NCBI GenBank assembly: GCA_041609995.1
Contig: JBFIPU010000002.1
Location: 34,450 to 98,449, forward strand
Reading direction: 5' to 3'
Source of the DNA: JABDOU01 sp041609995
GTDB taxonomy: Bacteria > Actinomycetota > Acidimicrobiia > Spongiisociales > SHLN01
Length of the DNA stretch: 64,000 bases
The position numbers were made by a program, and so were the translations under genes. The notes beneath the pieces were generated by a model. That model was not told the DNA's origin. It worked only from the letters and a program-made list of their open reading frames with translations, and ran no database searches. Below, piece by piece: positions 33,288 through 42,428 of this stretch (the stretch's first letter is position 1; each line of letters starts with the position of its first letter).

Positions 33288-34307
33288 GTGCGCCCGTTTC
33301 TGGTTCTCCTGGTCGCACTGGGTCTGACGGCTGTCGCGTGTGGCAGTGCAGAAACTGCGGTGACGACCGCCGGCACATCGACGGCCACCGACGTTCCCGA
33401 AGCCGATGAGGATCCGGGTCGCGAGCTGGACATTCAAGGCCACCGGGGGGCGCGGGGGTTGCAGCCGGAGAACACCCTTCCCGCCTTTGAGACGGCCCTC
33501 GATCTGGGGGTATCGACGCTCGAGTTGGATCTGCACTTGACCTCAGACGGTGTGCCGGTCGTGTGGCACGATCCGATGATCGACGCCGGAAAATGCGGTC
33601 TGGCGCCCGGCGCGGTCGGCCCCGACCCGGATGACCCGCTCACCCCGGACGAAGAACTGATGATCCGCCGCCTGAGCCGGAACAATCTCGACGCCTACGT
33701 TTGCGACCGGAATCCCGATCCGGGCCGGTTTCCCGATCAGTCGGCATCCCCGACGGCGCTGGCCGGTGGGGACTACCGGATACCGTCACTCGCCGAGGTC
33801 TTCGATTTTGTTGCTGCATATTCGAACGCCACCGACAAGACGCCCGAGCAGCGTGAGAATGCGGCGGAGGTCGAGTTCAACGTCGAAACGAAGCGGAAGG
33901 TGGACGACCCCAGCACGATCGGCGACGGGTTTGACGGGACCAACGCCGGCCCGTTCGAGATTGCGATCCTGGATGCAGTATCAGAACGCAACCTGGGCGG
34001 CCGGGTCGTCATCCAGAGTTTCGACCATCGCTCGATCTGGGCGGTGCTCGCCACCGAGCCGGGTATTCGGGTAGCCGCTCTCACCTCGCGCAGGGCCCCC
34101 GATCTCGGCGATTACGCGGCACGCGGCGCCTCGATATGGTCACCCAATGAGGCCGATGTGACAGATCAGCGTATCGCCGAGGCGCACGACCTCGGGTTAT
34201 TGGTCATTCCCTGGACTATCAATGACGCCGACGAAATGCAGGATCTCATACGACGTGGCGTGGACGGTATCATCACCGACCGTCCGGACATCGCCCTCTC
34301 GCTATAG
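33288..34307 (+). CDS. Glycerophosphodiester phosphodiesterase lipoprotein
   Basis: A lipoprotein with signal and lipobox (LGLTAVAC) that should sit on the outer face of the membrane. It hydrolyses glycerophosphodiesters to glycerol-3-phosphate and an alcohol. The GDPD motif HRGARGLQPENT supplies the catalytic His-Arg and the Glu/Asn metal residues, followed by LELDLHLTSDGVPVVWHDP with the second His. VEFNVETKR and VVIQSFDHRSI complete the barrel. Its position directly after an ABC importer suggests that it feeds glycerol-3-phosphate to that importer. The start is uncertain: GTG at 33288 avoids a hairpin that contains the alternative GTG at 33267. Insertions around residues 90-130 are longer than usual. 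Confidence 0.87.
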   Translation: MRPFLVLLVALGLTAVACGSAETAVTTAGTSTATDVPEADEDPGRELDIQGHRGARGLQPENTLPAFETALDLGVSTLELDLHLTSDGVPVVWHDPMIDAGKCGLAPGAVGPDPDDPLTPDEELMIRRLSRNNLDAYVCDRNPDPGRFPDQSASPTALAGGDYRIPSLAEVFDFVAAYSNATDKTPEQRENAAEVEFNVETKRKVDDPSTIGDGFDGTNAGPFEIAILDAVSERNLGGRVVIQSFDHRSIWAVLATEPGIRVAALTSRRAPDLGDYAARGASIWSPNEADVTDQRIAEAHDLGLLVIPWTINDADEMQDLIRRGVDGIITDRPDIALSL

Positions 34308-36944
34308 ATGAGGAGGGCCGTCGCTGTCGTGTGCCTGGGGCTGGTGCTGGCAGCCTGTCGATCGGCGTACTCCGACCCGGCGTCTGAAACGGCGCCGGCA
34401 TCGGAGCCGGCAGCAGCCGTGGATGCACCACCCGGAGCGATCCGGATCGATGCCCCGGTCACAATCGAGGAGGTCGCCACCGGCCTGGTCAACCCCGTCG
34501 GCCTGGCCGCGCTTCCGGACGGGCGGGTGCTCATCGCAGAGGAAGGATCGGGCGAAGACGACGCCAGCGCCGGGGTGAGCCTCCTGTCCGTCGACGGTAC
34601 GGTGAGGCGGGTCATTTCGGGATTGCCCAGTGGACGCGACTCCGGCGACCTGTCGGGCGTCCCGCTGGTGGGCGTGTCACCCGACGGCAACACGGTCTAC
34701 ACGGCGCATTTCGGGGCGGGGAGTCTGCTGACGGTATCGGCCGACCGGCTACAGGTCGGCGAGCCGCTTGGCCCCGGGGACCTGGGTACCGCCATGCGGC
34801 CGCTCAACAACGTCACGCTCACCAACCCGTTCGACATCACCTTTGATGAAGACGGTATTCCAGTCGTCAGCGACGCCAGCCAGAATGGCGTCGCCACCGA
34901 AAACCCCGACGGAACCACCCGTTTCATCCACCGATTCGGGGCTCTTGCGGACCCGACCGATCCCCGGCTGAGCATCGACCCGGTGCCGACCGGCATTACC
35001 CGATTGGAAAGCGAGTATCTGGTGACCTTGACCGGTGGTTGTCCCTATCCGGCGGGAGCGGGCCGGCTGGTCGCTGTCGACGACGCACGCAACCAGCGAA
35101 CCGTTGCCGCCGGCCTGAACATGCCGATCGACGTCACGGTCGATGCTCACGGCACCATATGGTTGCTGGAGTTCGCCCAATTCGAGGAGGGAGCCTCCTG
35201 CTTCACCGGGACCGGATACATGGAAGGAACCGGACGGTTGAGTCGGCTGGGAGCCGACGGCCGGCAGGAGATCGTTGTCGACCGTGGGCTCAGTTTCCCG
35301 GGAGCGGTGCTTGCGACCGGGGACGGCCTGCTCATAACGGAGGTCTTCACTGGCCGGGTGCTGAGGGTTTCGCTCGGGCCCGAGGGGCTGAACGACACGC
35401 AAGCGGCCCCTCGATTCGTCGACGCCACGACGGAACTCGGAATCAGTTTTCGGCACGGTGCGTTCCCGGAGGAGATCTCGGCCGATCCGGCGGCCATGAT
35501 GGGGGCCGGCCTCTGCTGGATCGACTACGACCGGGACGGCTGGCTAGATCTGTACCTGGTCAACAGCCACGCTGCCGCGGACGTCGCCTATTGGGAGGCC
35601 AACGGAGGACTCCCGACCAATGCCCTCTACCGCAACGACCGAGGTGCGTTCACCGATGTGAGCGCCGACACCAACACCGGAGTGGCAGTTCGGGGCAACG
35701 GCTGTTTGGCGGCTGATTTCGACCTCGACGGGTGGACCGATCTCTATATCACCGCCGACGGTGATGATGTGGTTCTCCGCAATGCCGGCGACGGCACCTT
35801 TGTCGACGTGAGCGCTGCGGCGGACGCTCCCGAATGGAATACGGCCGCAGTGGCCGGTGACCTGAACGGGGACGGATACCCGGAAGTGTTCATCGGCAGC
35901 TACATCGACCTGGGCCGCAAGATCGCCAAACCGAGCGGGGCTTTTCCCCAGGACTACGTGGGCATACCCGACCGTCTGTTCCTCAACGAGAGCACGCCGG
36001 GCCAGATCCGCTTCCGCGACGTCGGCGCCGAGGCGGGCCTGCTACACGACGAACGCGCCCTCGGTGCGCTCTTCACCGACCTCGATCTCGACGGCGATCT
36101 CGATCTCTACATCGCCAACGACGGCCAGGCCAACCGTCTGTACGAGAATTCCGATGACCCGGGCCTCGGATTCGTCCTGTCGGATGTCACCGCCTCCTCC
36201 GATGTCGGTGACACCGGGTCTGGCATGGGAGTGGCGGGCGGCGACTACGACGGCAACGGCGCCTTTGACCTGTTCGTCACCAACTGGGAGGCCGAGCTCA
36301 ATGCCCTGTACCGCAACGAACAACCCGGGTCTCTCGACTTCTTGTACGCGACCCACCGGGTCGGCATCGCCGGCCTCGGCAACAACAAGACAGCCTGGGG
36401 CGCCAGCTGGGCGGATTTCGACCATGACACCGACCTCGACCTGCTGGTGGCCCACGGGCGGGTCCCGGTGTCGAGTTTCGAGACCGATCCGGAGCTGATG
36501 CGGTTCTACGCCAACCTGTCGGCGCAGGGGTCTGCGGGACAGCTCCGGGATCGAACCCCGGTCGTCGGGCTCGACGTCGTCGGTCCGCTCCTCGCCCGCG
36601 GGAGCGCAGTGGCCGACTTCGACAACGACGGTGACCTCGATGTCGCCGTCAACACCATCGGGGGGCCCGCTCACCTTCTCCGCAACGATCTCGCCTCCGG
36701 TAATTGGCTCCAGCTGGCGGGGCTGCCACCCGGGAGCCGGGTGACCGTCCGGCTGGCGGATGGAGCCGACCTGGTGCGGGAGCGCCACGCGGGCAGCAGC
36801 TACCTCGCCACGGAGGATTCGCGGATCCATGTCGGATTGGGACGTGACGAAACGGTGGACGTGACCGTCCGGTTTCCTGACGGATCGACAGCCACGCTGA
36901 TCGATGTGGCCGTCAATCAGATCGTCCAGCCCCGGCCACCCTGA
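34308..36944 (+). CDS. CRTAC1/ASPIC-UnbV-type FG-GAP repeat lipoprotein
   Basis: A lipoprotein of 878 residues with lipobox LVLAAC. An N-terminal six-blade propeller of the ScyD/ScyE type (about residues 45-360, LVNPVGLAALPDGRVLIAEE, VGVSPDGNTVYTAHFG) is followed by six or seven FG-GAP/VCBS repeats with Asp-rich calcium loops (DYDRDGWLDLYLVN, DFDLDGWTDLYITADG, DLNGDGYPEVFIG, DLDLDGDLDLYIAN, DYDGNGAFDLFVTN, DFDNDGDLDVAVN). A C-terminal ASPIC/UnbV domain follows (VRERHAGSSYLATEDSRIHV). The start codon follows the phosphodiesterase stop directly. Such surface proteins bind calcium and carbohydrate or protein partners. Its role here is unknown. Confidence 0.85.
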   Translation: MRRAVAVVCLGLVLAACRSAYSDPASETAPASEPAAAVDAPPGAIRIDAPVTIEEVATGLVNPVGLAALPDGRVLIAEEGSGEDDASAGVSLLSVDGTVRRVISGLPSGRDSGDLSGVPLVGVSPDGNTVYTAHFGAGSLLTVSADRLQVGEPLGPGDLGTAMRPLNNVTLTNPFDITFDEDGIPVVSDASQNGVATENPDGTTRFIHRFGALADPTDPRLSIDPVPTGITRLESEYLVTLTGGCPYPAGAGRLVAVDDARNQRTVAAGLNMPIDVTVDAHGTIWLLEFAQFEEGASCFTGTGYMEGTGRLSRLGADGRQEIVVDRGLSFPGAVLATGDGLLITEVFTGRVLRVSLGPEGLNDTQAAPRFVDATTELGISFRHGAFPEEISADPAAMMGAGLCWIDYDRDGWLDLYLVNSHAAADVAYWEANGGLPTNALYRNDRGAFTDVSADTNTGVAVRGNGCLAADFDLDGWTDLYITADGDDVVLRNAGDGTFVDVSAAADAPEWNTAAVAGDLNGDGYPEVFIGSYIDLGRKIAKPSGAFPQDYVGIPDRLFLNESTPGQIRFRDVGAEAGLLHDERALGALFTDLDLDGDLDLYIANDGQANRLYENSDDPGLGFVLSDVTASSDVGDTGSGMGVAGGDYDGNGAFDLFVTNWEAELNALYRNEQPGSLDFLYATHRVGIAGLGNNKTAWGASWADFDHDTDLDLLVAHGRVPVSSFETDPELMRFYANLSAQGSAGQLRDRTPVVGLDVVGPLLARGSAVADFDNDGDLDVAVNTIGGPAHLLRNDLASGNWLQLAGLPPGSRVTVRLADGADLVRERHAGSSYLATEDSRIHVGLGRDETVDVTVRFPDGSTATLIDVAVNQIVQPRPP

Positions 36945-36950
36945 GCCGCT

Positions 36951-37154
36951 TCAATCTCCCCGCAACCGGCGTGCCTGCGATTGGTAGCCGACGATGCCGC
37001 CCACCACGGCCGCTCCCACCATCAACCAGATGGAACCGAAACTCGTGACCGCACCGACCGCCGCTCCCAGCAGCGCCCCGGCCATGGCGCCCACCTTCAA
37101 GCCGCTCAGCACATCATGCGGGGGACGACCGGGTGGAAACCGCTGCTCTCTCAT
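36951..37154 (-). CDS. Small membrane protein with Gly-rich hairpin of two helices, 67 aa
   Basis: A 67-residue protein with a charged Pro-rich start (MREQRFPPGRPPHDVL) and two Gly/Ala-rich hydrophobic helices (about residues 19-35 and 38-57). They are separated by a short turn and followed by a basic end (GYQSQARRLRGD). This glycine-zipper-like hairpin recalls small stress-related or pore-type membrane proteins. No family name can be given. The ATG at 37152-37154 fits the hydropathy; the longer frame upstream is not plausible. It lies tail to tail with the CRTAC1-like gene. Confidence 0.6.
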   Translation of the reverse strand: MREQRFPPGRPPHDVLSGLKVGAMAGALLGAAVGAVTSFGSIWLMVGAAVVGGIVGYQSQARRLRGD

Positions 37155-37293
37155 CCCGTCATGATGCAGCGAGGAGGGGCGGGCGGGAAGGGCTGAAGGT
37201 CCTTTTGGCTCATGAGGTGGGCCTCGCGAGCAGTGGCGTCCGAGCCCGAAACCCGCCAGTATCGACCTGCCAGTGGTATCAGTAGGAGGTTTC

Positions 37294-38673
37294 GTGGCCG
37301 ACCCAAAGGGAATGCTGACGCTCGAGGAGCTCCGCTCCCGGGTTGACGCCGACGAGATCGACACCGTCATCATGGGATTCTCCGACCATTACGGCCGCCT
37401 GCATGGCAAGCGTTTCGATGCCGGCTTCTTTCTGGAGCAGGCCCACGACAGCGGGACCCATGGCTGCGACTACCTCTTGACGGTTGACATGGAGATGGAG
37501 CCGGTGCCCGGCTACGCGTACGCCAACTGGGAGCGGGGGTACGGGGACTTCCACATGGTCCCTGACCTGGCAACACTGCGGGTGGCGAGCTGGCTCGAGA
37601 AGTCGGCTTTGGTGCTCTGTGATCTGCACGGGCCAGAGGACCACGAACTGGTCGAGGTCGCTCCCCGCTCGATTCTTCGAAAACAGGTGGCCCGCGCCTC
37701 GGGCCACGGTTTCACGGCCAAAGGGGCGTCCGAGCTCGAGTACTACCTCTTCGAGGACTCGTATCGGGAAGCCGCCGAGGATCGATATCGATCCTTGAAT
37801 CCGGCGGGCTGGTACATCGAGGATTACCACCTCCTGCAGGGCGCACGCGAGGAGTTCTATACCCAGCCGGCCCGCCGCCATCTGGCCGCTTCTGGCATCC
37901 CGGTGGAGAACTCGAAGGGTGAGTGGGGACGAGGCCAGCACGAACTGAACATCCGGTTCGCAGACGTGCTCACGATGGCCGATCGGCACACCGTGATGAA
38001 GCTGGCGATGAAGGAGATCGCAGACCGTCTCGGGGTGAGCGTGACGTTCATGGCCAAGCCCGACATGAGCGAGGCGGGGTCGAGCTGCCACATCCATTTC
38101 TCGCTGTGGGATGGCGACACACCTGCGTTTCCGGGTGATCAGCGTCTCGGACCGCTGGCCGTCTCCGACGTCTTCCGGTGGTTTCTGGGTGGGTGGATGG
38201 CGCACGCCGCCGAGCTGACCGTGTTTCTGGCCCCGACGGTCAATTCCTATAAGCGATTCCAGGACGGGTCGTGGGCGCCGACGCGGGTCGCCTGGAGTCA
38301 CGACAACCGCACCGCCGGCTTCCGGGTCGTGGGCAGTGGAGCCGGCCTGCGGATCGAGTGCCGTATCCCGGGCGCCGATGTGAACCCCTATTTGGTCTAT
38401 GCGGGATTGCTGGCGGCCGGAACGGAAGGAATCGAACGACAGCTCGACCCGCCCGAGATCTTCGAGGGTGACGTCTACCAGGCACAACACTTGTCGCGAA
38501 TCCCGGCCACCCTGCGTGACGCAACCGATCTCTTTGCGGGCAGCAGCTTTGTGGCCCGGGCTTTCGGGTCCGCAGTGCAAGAGCACTACACCCACTTCTT
38601 CCGGGTAGAACAGGAAGCCTTCGACAACGCCGTCACCGATTGGGAGAAGTGGCGCTACTTCGAGCGGATCTGA
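37294..38673 (+). CDS. Glutamine synthetase-family ligase (gamma-glutamylpolyamine-synthetase-like)
   Basis: A 459-residue cytoplasmic ATP-dependent ligase. Active-site segments are SELEYYLFEDSY (metal Glu pair), GEWGRGQHELNIRFADVLTM, SCHIHFSLWDG (His), NSYKRFQDGSWAPTRVAWSH and IECRIPGADVNPYLVYAGLL. It is longer in the N-domain motif than enzymes of glutamine assimilation, and the adenylylation Tyr loop of GlnA-I is absent. That fits the GlnA2/GlnA3/PuuA-like branch acting on polyamines or other amines. The GTG at 37294 is fixed by AGGAGGT 6 nt upstream. The accompanying genes do not reveal the amine. Confidence 0.85.
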   Translation: MADPKGMLTLEELRSRVDADEIDTVIMGFSDHYGRLHGKRFDAGFFLEQAHDSGTHGCDYLLTVDMEMEPVPGYAYANWERGYGDFHMVPDLATLRVASWLEKSALVLCDLHGPEDHELVEVAPRSILRKQVARASGHGFTAKGASELEYYLFEDSYREAAEDRYRSLNPAGWYIEDYHLLQGAREEFYTQPARRHLAASGIPVENSKGEWGRGQHELNIRFADVLTMADRHTVMKLAMKEIADRLGVSVTFMAKPDMSEAGSSCHIHFSLWDGDTPAFPGDQRLGPLAVSDVFRWFLGGWMAHAAELTVFLAPTVNSYKRFQDGSWAPTRVAWSHDNRTAGFRVVGSGAGLRIECRIPGADVNPYLVYAGLLAAGTEGIERQLDPPEIFEGDVYQAQHLSRIPATLRDATDLFAGSSFVARAFGSAVQEHYTHFFRVEQEAFDNAVTDWEKWRYFERI

Positions 38674-38784
38674 ACGCGGCGAGTCACGTGTACGCGGGTC
38701 CCTCGACCCTGTTCGATTGCGGGCGCGGCAGCCAGAATGGGGCGTGTGGGCGAGTTCGCCTGCAGCGTCCGGAAGGAGGACACG

Positions 38785-39681
38785 GTGAACGACCAAGACG
38801 TGATAATCCCGGCGGGAAAAACCGAACTACGGGGTGTCCTCTCCGTCCCTGACTCCTCCCTCGGGGTCGTCGTGTTCGTCCACGGCAGTGGCAGCAGCCA
38901 CAAGAGCCCCCGCAACCGCTACGTGGCCGGGGTGCTCAATGAGGCCGGCGTCGCAACTCTGCTTTTCGACCTGTTGACCGAAGCCGAGTCGATGGATCGG
39001 GCCAATGTCTTCGATGTGCCGTTGCTGGCCCGGCGACTGGAACAGGCGCTTGCCTGGTTGTCGACGGTCCCAGAGGTCGGCGGGCTGCCGATCGGGCTGT
39101 TCGGAGCCAGCACGGGAGCTGCCGCTGCCCTGTGGGCAGCCGCCGAAGGCACAGACGCCGCGGCCATTGTCTCGCGTGGCGGCCGGCCCGACATGGCGGC
39201 CGAACGCCTGGGCATGGTCACAGCCCCGACCAGGCTGATCGTCGGCGGGGACGACGGCATGGTGCTCAGCCTCAACCAGAACGCGCAGGAGCAACTTCGC
39301 TGTGAAAACGACCTGGTCATCATCGAAGGGGCCTCGCACCTGTTCCAGGAGCACGGGGCGTTGGAACAGGCGGCGCAATCGGCGTGCTCGTGGTTCACCC
39401 GATTCTTGAAAGGGCAAGCCGCCCCGCGTCGGTCGAGACGCCCGGAGGCTCCGACAGCTCACGCACCCGAGGACGCCGAAGGTGTCGAGTTGTTCGGCGC
39501 CGGCGGCGATCAGCCCGCCGATGTGCATCTGCGCGAGGAAGCCCAGGGCATCGAGGTATTCGAGAATCCCGACATCGGCATCCCGATTGAGCGGGCCAGG
39601 GAAGGACCGCCGGGCGAAGAGGTGCTCACCGCCGATGCCTCCGGGCTTGCCTCGGAGGAGGACGAGGAGCGCCGGGAGTAA
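38785..39681 (+). CDS. Alpha/beta hydrolase (dienelactone hydrolase-like) with acidic tail
   Basis: A 298-residue protein. About residues 1-205 form a small alpha/beta hydrolase: VVVFVHGSGSSHKSPRNRY (oxyanion), IGLFGASTGAAAALWAA (nucleophile Ser in GASTG), IVGGDDGMV (Asp) and EGASHLFQEHG (His). That resembles the hydrolase often fused to phosphoribosyltransferase domains in actinobacteria. About residues 215-298 are disordered and acidic with repeating VELF/IEVF patches, unlike any domain I know. The start GTG follows AAGGAGG. The substrate is unknown. Confidence 0.78.
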   Translation: MNDQDVIIPAGKTELRGVLSVPDSSLGVVVFVHGSGSSHKSPRNRYVAGVLNEAGVATLLFDLLTEAESMDRANVFDVPLLARRLEQALAWLSTVPEVGGLPIGLFGASTGAAAALWAAAEGTDAAAIVSRGGRPDMAAERLGMVTAPTRLIVGGDDGMVLSLNQNAQEQLRCENDLVIIEGASHLFQEHGALEQAAQSACSWFTRFLKGQAAPRRSRRPEAPTAHAPEDAEGVELFGAGGDQPADVHLREEAQGIEVFENPDIGIPIERAREGPPGEEVLTADASGLASEEDEERRE

Positions 39682-39808
39682 CCCCTTCGCAGTCGTGTCC
39701 GCCCGTCGAGGTCCTCGAAGAAAGGTCCCCGGTCCCTTGTCAGCAAATCGTGGTCGGGGCACACTGATGGTGGCAGACGAAGGTAGTGGACCTCGGAGGA
39801 GGTGTACC

Positions 39809-40345
39809 GTGAAGATGAAGCTGTTGGTGGCGGTTGCTTCAAGACACGGGGCAACCGCCGAGATTGCCGCCCGGATCGCCGAGTGGTTGGAGGGCGAGCA
39901 CCTCGATGTGACTCTGGCGGCGGCCGGACCCCGGACACGCGTGGCCGGCTTTGATGCGGTCGTCATCGGCAGTGCCGTCTACAACGGCCGCTGGCATGAC
40001 GACGCCCGTGCCTTCATCGAAGGTCACGCTGAAGCTCTGCGCCAGGTGCCGGTGTGGTTGTTCTCCAGCGGGCCTTTGGGGGATCCGCCGCTCCCGGCCG
40101 ACGAGTCTCCCGATTCCTTCGACTTCGCCCGTCTGGTCGACGCCCATGGCCAGCGCTGCTTTCCCGGTGCGTTGGACAAGAGCAAACTGAGCCTGGCGGA
40201 ACGAGCCGTCGTGGTGACGTTGCGGGCTCCCGAGGGCGACTTCCGCGACTGGGATGAGATTCGGGCCTGGGCAGAGGAGATCCAACGGCACATGCTCGTC
40301 CACGAACGGGCGCTCGACGCCCGGCTCGACGTCGGTGGTCCCTGA
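39809..40345 (+). CDS. Flavodoxin-domain protein (HemG-like protoporphyrinogen oxidase?)
   Basis: A 178-residue flavodoxin fold. The FMN phosphate loop reads VASRHGATAEIAARIAEWL, and the later loop AVVIGSAVYNGRWHDDARAF and PVWLFSSGPLGDPP match the menaquinone-dependent protoporphyrinogen oxidase (HemG) family rather than soluble electron-transfer flavodoxins. No haem gene is adjacent, so the label is family-level. The GTG at 39809 is behind GGAGGTG. ATG at 39815 gives a start two codons later. Confidence 0.8.
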   Translation: MKMKLLVAVASRHGATAEIAARIAEWLEGEHLDVTLAAAGPRTRVAGFDAVVIGSAVYNGRWHDDARAFIEGHAEALRQVPVWLFSSGPLGDPPLPADESPDSFDFARLVDAHGQRCFPGALDKSKLSLAERAVVVTLRAPEGDFRDWDEIRAWAEEIQRHMLVHERALDARLDVGGP

Positions 40346-40476
40346 CCCAGCCGACCCTGCCAGAACCACCCGGGTGGGCAGTACGATGCATCCATTGCTA
40401 TACCCCCGACCTCTTTTGCCAGTTTGACTTCGATTTCGGCGTGCTCCGGCGCCGTTGACCGGCCCCCTCCCACTCC

Positions 40477-41268
40477 ATGACGACCGGCGCCACCGGGTTG
40501 CCGATCGTCCTTGCCTCGCTATCCCTGGTGGCTCTGTCCATGGCCCTTGCCTGGCGGATCGGGTTGCGAATCTCGCGCGACCTGGTGATCGCCGCTGTGC
40601 GCGCCACGGTGCAGCTTCTCGGGGTGGGTCTGCTATTCGCGGCCATTTTCCGGTCCAGCTCTGCCATTTGGTTGGCATGGCTGTGGATCGGGGTCATGGT
40701 GGTGGTGGCGACGGGCGTGGTACGGCGGCGGGCCCGATTCACCCTGGAACGGCTGCTGCTGGTGGCGGGCGTGGCGATTGCGGTCACCGCCATGATCAGT
40801 GTCGGTGTCACATTCGGGTTCGGTGTGTTCGACTACGGGCCGGTGGCTCTGGTGGTGGTGGCCGGCATCACCATCGGCAATGCGGTGCCTTCGGCGGTGC
40901 TGGCAGTGGATCAGTCGATGGCGTTGTGCCGGGACCGCATCGGTGACCTGGAGGCCGCCTTGGCGCTGGGGTTCAGCCGCCAGCAGGTGGTGCGGTTCAT
41001 GGGGCAGCGGTCGGCCCGATCCGCCCTGATCCCCCAGGTCGAGCGAACCAAGGTGGTCGGACTCATCGCGCTGCCGGGGGCGATGACCGGGCTCCTCCTG
41101 GCCGGCATCGAACCGGTCGAGGCCGTCGCCATCCAGCTGCTGGTGATGTTCCTCGTGTTGGGGACGGCGGCGGTGTGCGTCGTGTCCGTGGTGACGGCGG
41201 TCACAGCGGCCGCAGTGACCGCCGACCTTCGTGTGGACGACTGGGTGCGGCGGCCGACAGACAGTTGA
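40477..41268 (+). CDS. FetB-like (UPF0014) ABC transporter permease
   Basis: A 263-residue membrane protein with seven likely helices. The UPF0014/FetB signatures RISRDLVIAAVRATVQLLGVG, ITIGNAVPSAVLAVDQSMA, EAALALGFSRQQVVRFMGQR and KVVGLIALPGAMTGLLLAGIEP are clear. In E. coli FetAB takes part in iron export under oxidative stress. The ATP-binding FetA partner is not adjacent here, so the pair may be split. Start ATG 40477. Confidence 0.85.
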   Translation: MTTGATGLPIVLASLSLVALSMALAWRIGLRISRDLVIAAVRATVQLLGVGLLFAAIFRSSSAIWLAWLWIGVMVVVATGVVRRRARFTLERLLLVAGVAIAVTAMISVGVTFGFGVFDYGPVALVVVAGITIGNAVPSAVLAVDQSMALCRDRIGDLEAALALGFSRQQVVRFMGQRSARSALIPQVERTKVVGLIALPGAMTGLLLAGIEPVEAVAIQLLVMFLVLGTAAVCVVSVVTAVTAAAVTADLRVDDWVRRPTDS

Positions 41269-41276
41269 GAAGCGGG

Positions 41277-42419
41277 CTACACCAGTTCCGTGGCATATGC
41301 GACGCGGAGGCGCATCCACGCCGAGGCCATGAGGATCGCACTGATCCCGGCAAAACCGATGAACAACGGCTCCGAGCCCCCAATGCCGTAGATGAACGGC
41401 CCGACAGCCGCCGTGACCGTTGCGCTCACCAGTCCGGCCGCCTCCAGCAAGGCTTGACCGACCGCCGCCCGCGCTGCGCCGGTCACCTCGAGCAGGATGA
41501 CCTGGATAGCCAGGAAGGCGAACGACTCCCCCGCTGTCTCGAGGACCCCGGCAGCCGACACGAGGACAATCGAGTCAAGGGTTCCGAAGAGGATGATGGC
41601 GGGAACGATGGCCAAAAACGACGGGAGCAGGACCCGGCTGCCCCCGATGCGCTCAGCGAGGGCCCCTGCTCGGTTCGGCAGAAGCAACAAAGGCAAACCG
41701 ATCACCAGGAGGGCGACAGCGGTGGCGTCATTGGAGGCGCCCAGGTCGGTGAAGTAGCGGTCTACCGTGGCGTCGAACACGCCGATGAAGCCGAACAGCG
41801 AGACCTGGGACAACACGGCCGCCTGCACCCGCGGGCGCCGCAGGAGATCTCCCAGATCGCTGTAGTCCACCGGGGCCGTGGCGATCTCAGTGCGGGCGAT
41901 TGCAATCACGGCAGGTACGCCGAGGAGACCGATGGCTACTCCGATCACCCAGAAAGGGGTCTCGAACGAGATGCGGCTGAGGGCCGCACCGAGGGGTGGG
42001 CCGGCCAGAAAGCCGGCCACACCGGTCGACAGGAGGGTGCCGAGTTTGGGCCCGGCGCCGGCGGTGTGCAGTCCGATGATGGCTTTGCGACTGGCCACCC
42101 CGTACAACCCGAGCGCTATCCCCACCACCCCTCTGCTGAGTGCCAGGGTCACCGTGCCCCCGGCAAACACGAACCCGAGCGTTCCCAGCGCGCCGGCGGC
42201 CACCGCCACCGACGCCAACAGACCGGTATGGCCCCGGTCGGCCCACGGGGCCAGGATCAGCTGGGCCACCAGCGCCGCCAGGAATCCCATCGAGGCCACG
42301 ACGCCCAACTCCCAGGTTTCGAGACCGTAGCGATCCTGCAGATCGGCGAGAAACACGAACACCAGACCGATGGACGCGGCCATCAGGAACGTGACGGCGT
42401 AGATGATTCGGGTCGACAT
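41277..42419 (-). CDS. Major facilitator superfamily transporter
   Basis: A 380-residue protein with twelve predicted helices. The loop after helix 2 contains APWADRGHTGLLASVAVAAG, a shortened version of the MFS motif DRxGRR. The second half repeats with LPNRAGALAERIGGSRVLLP. The size and loop pattern fit drug or metabolite exporters. The substrate cannot be predicted. It starts ATG 42419 and ends 9 bp from the convergent fetB-like gene. It is immediately downstream of the GH13-like gene on the same strand (10 bp), so co-transcription is likely. Confidence 0.82.
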   Translation of the reverse strand: MSTRIIYAVTFLMAASIGLVFVFLADLQDRYGLETWELGVVASMGFLAALVAQLILAPWADRGHTGLLASVAVAAGALGTLGFVFAGGTVTLALSRGVVGIALGLYGVASRKAIIGLHTAGAGPKLGTLLSTGVAGFLAGPPLGAALSRISFETPFWVIGVAIGLLGVPAVIAIARTEIATAPVDYSDLGDLLRRPRVQAAVLSQVSLFGFIGVFDATVDRYFTDLGASNDATAVALLVIGLPLLLLPNRAGALAERIGGSRVLLPSFLAIVPAIILFGTLDSIVLVSAAGVLETAGESFAFLAIQVILLEVTGAARAAVGQALLEAAGLVSATVTAAVGPFIYGIGGSEPLFIGFAGISAILMASAWMRLRVAYATELV

Positions 42420-42428
42420 TGCGCGAGG

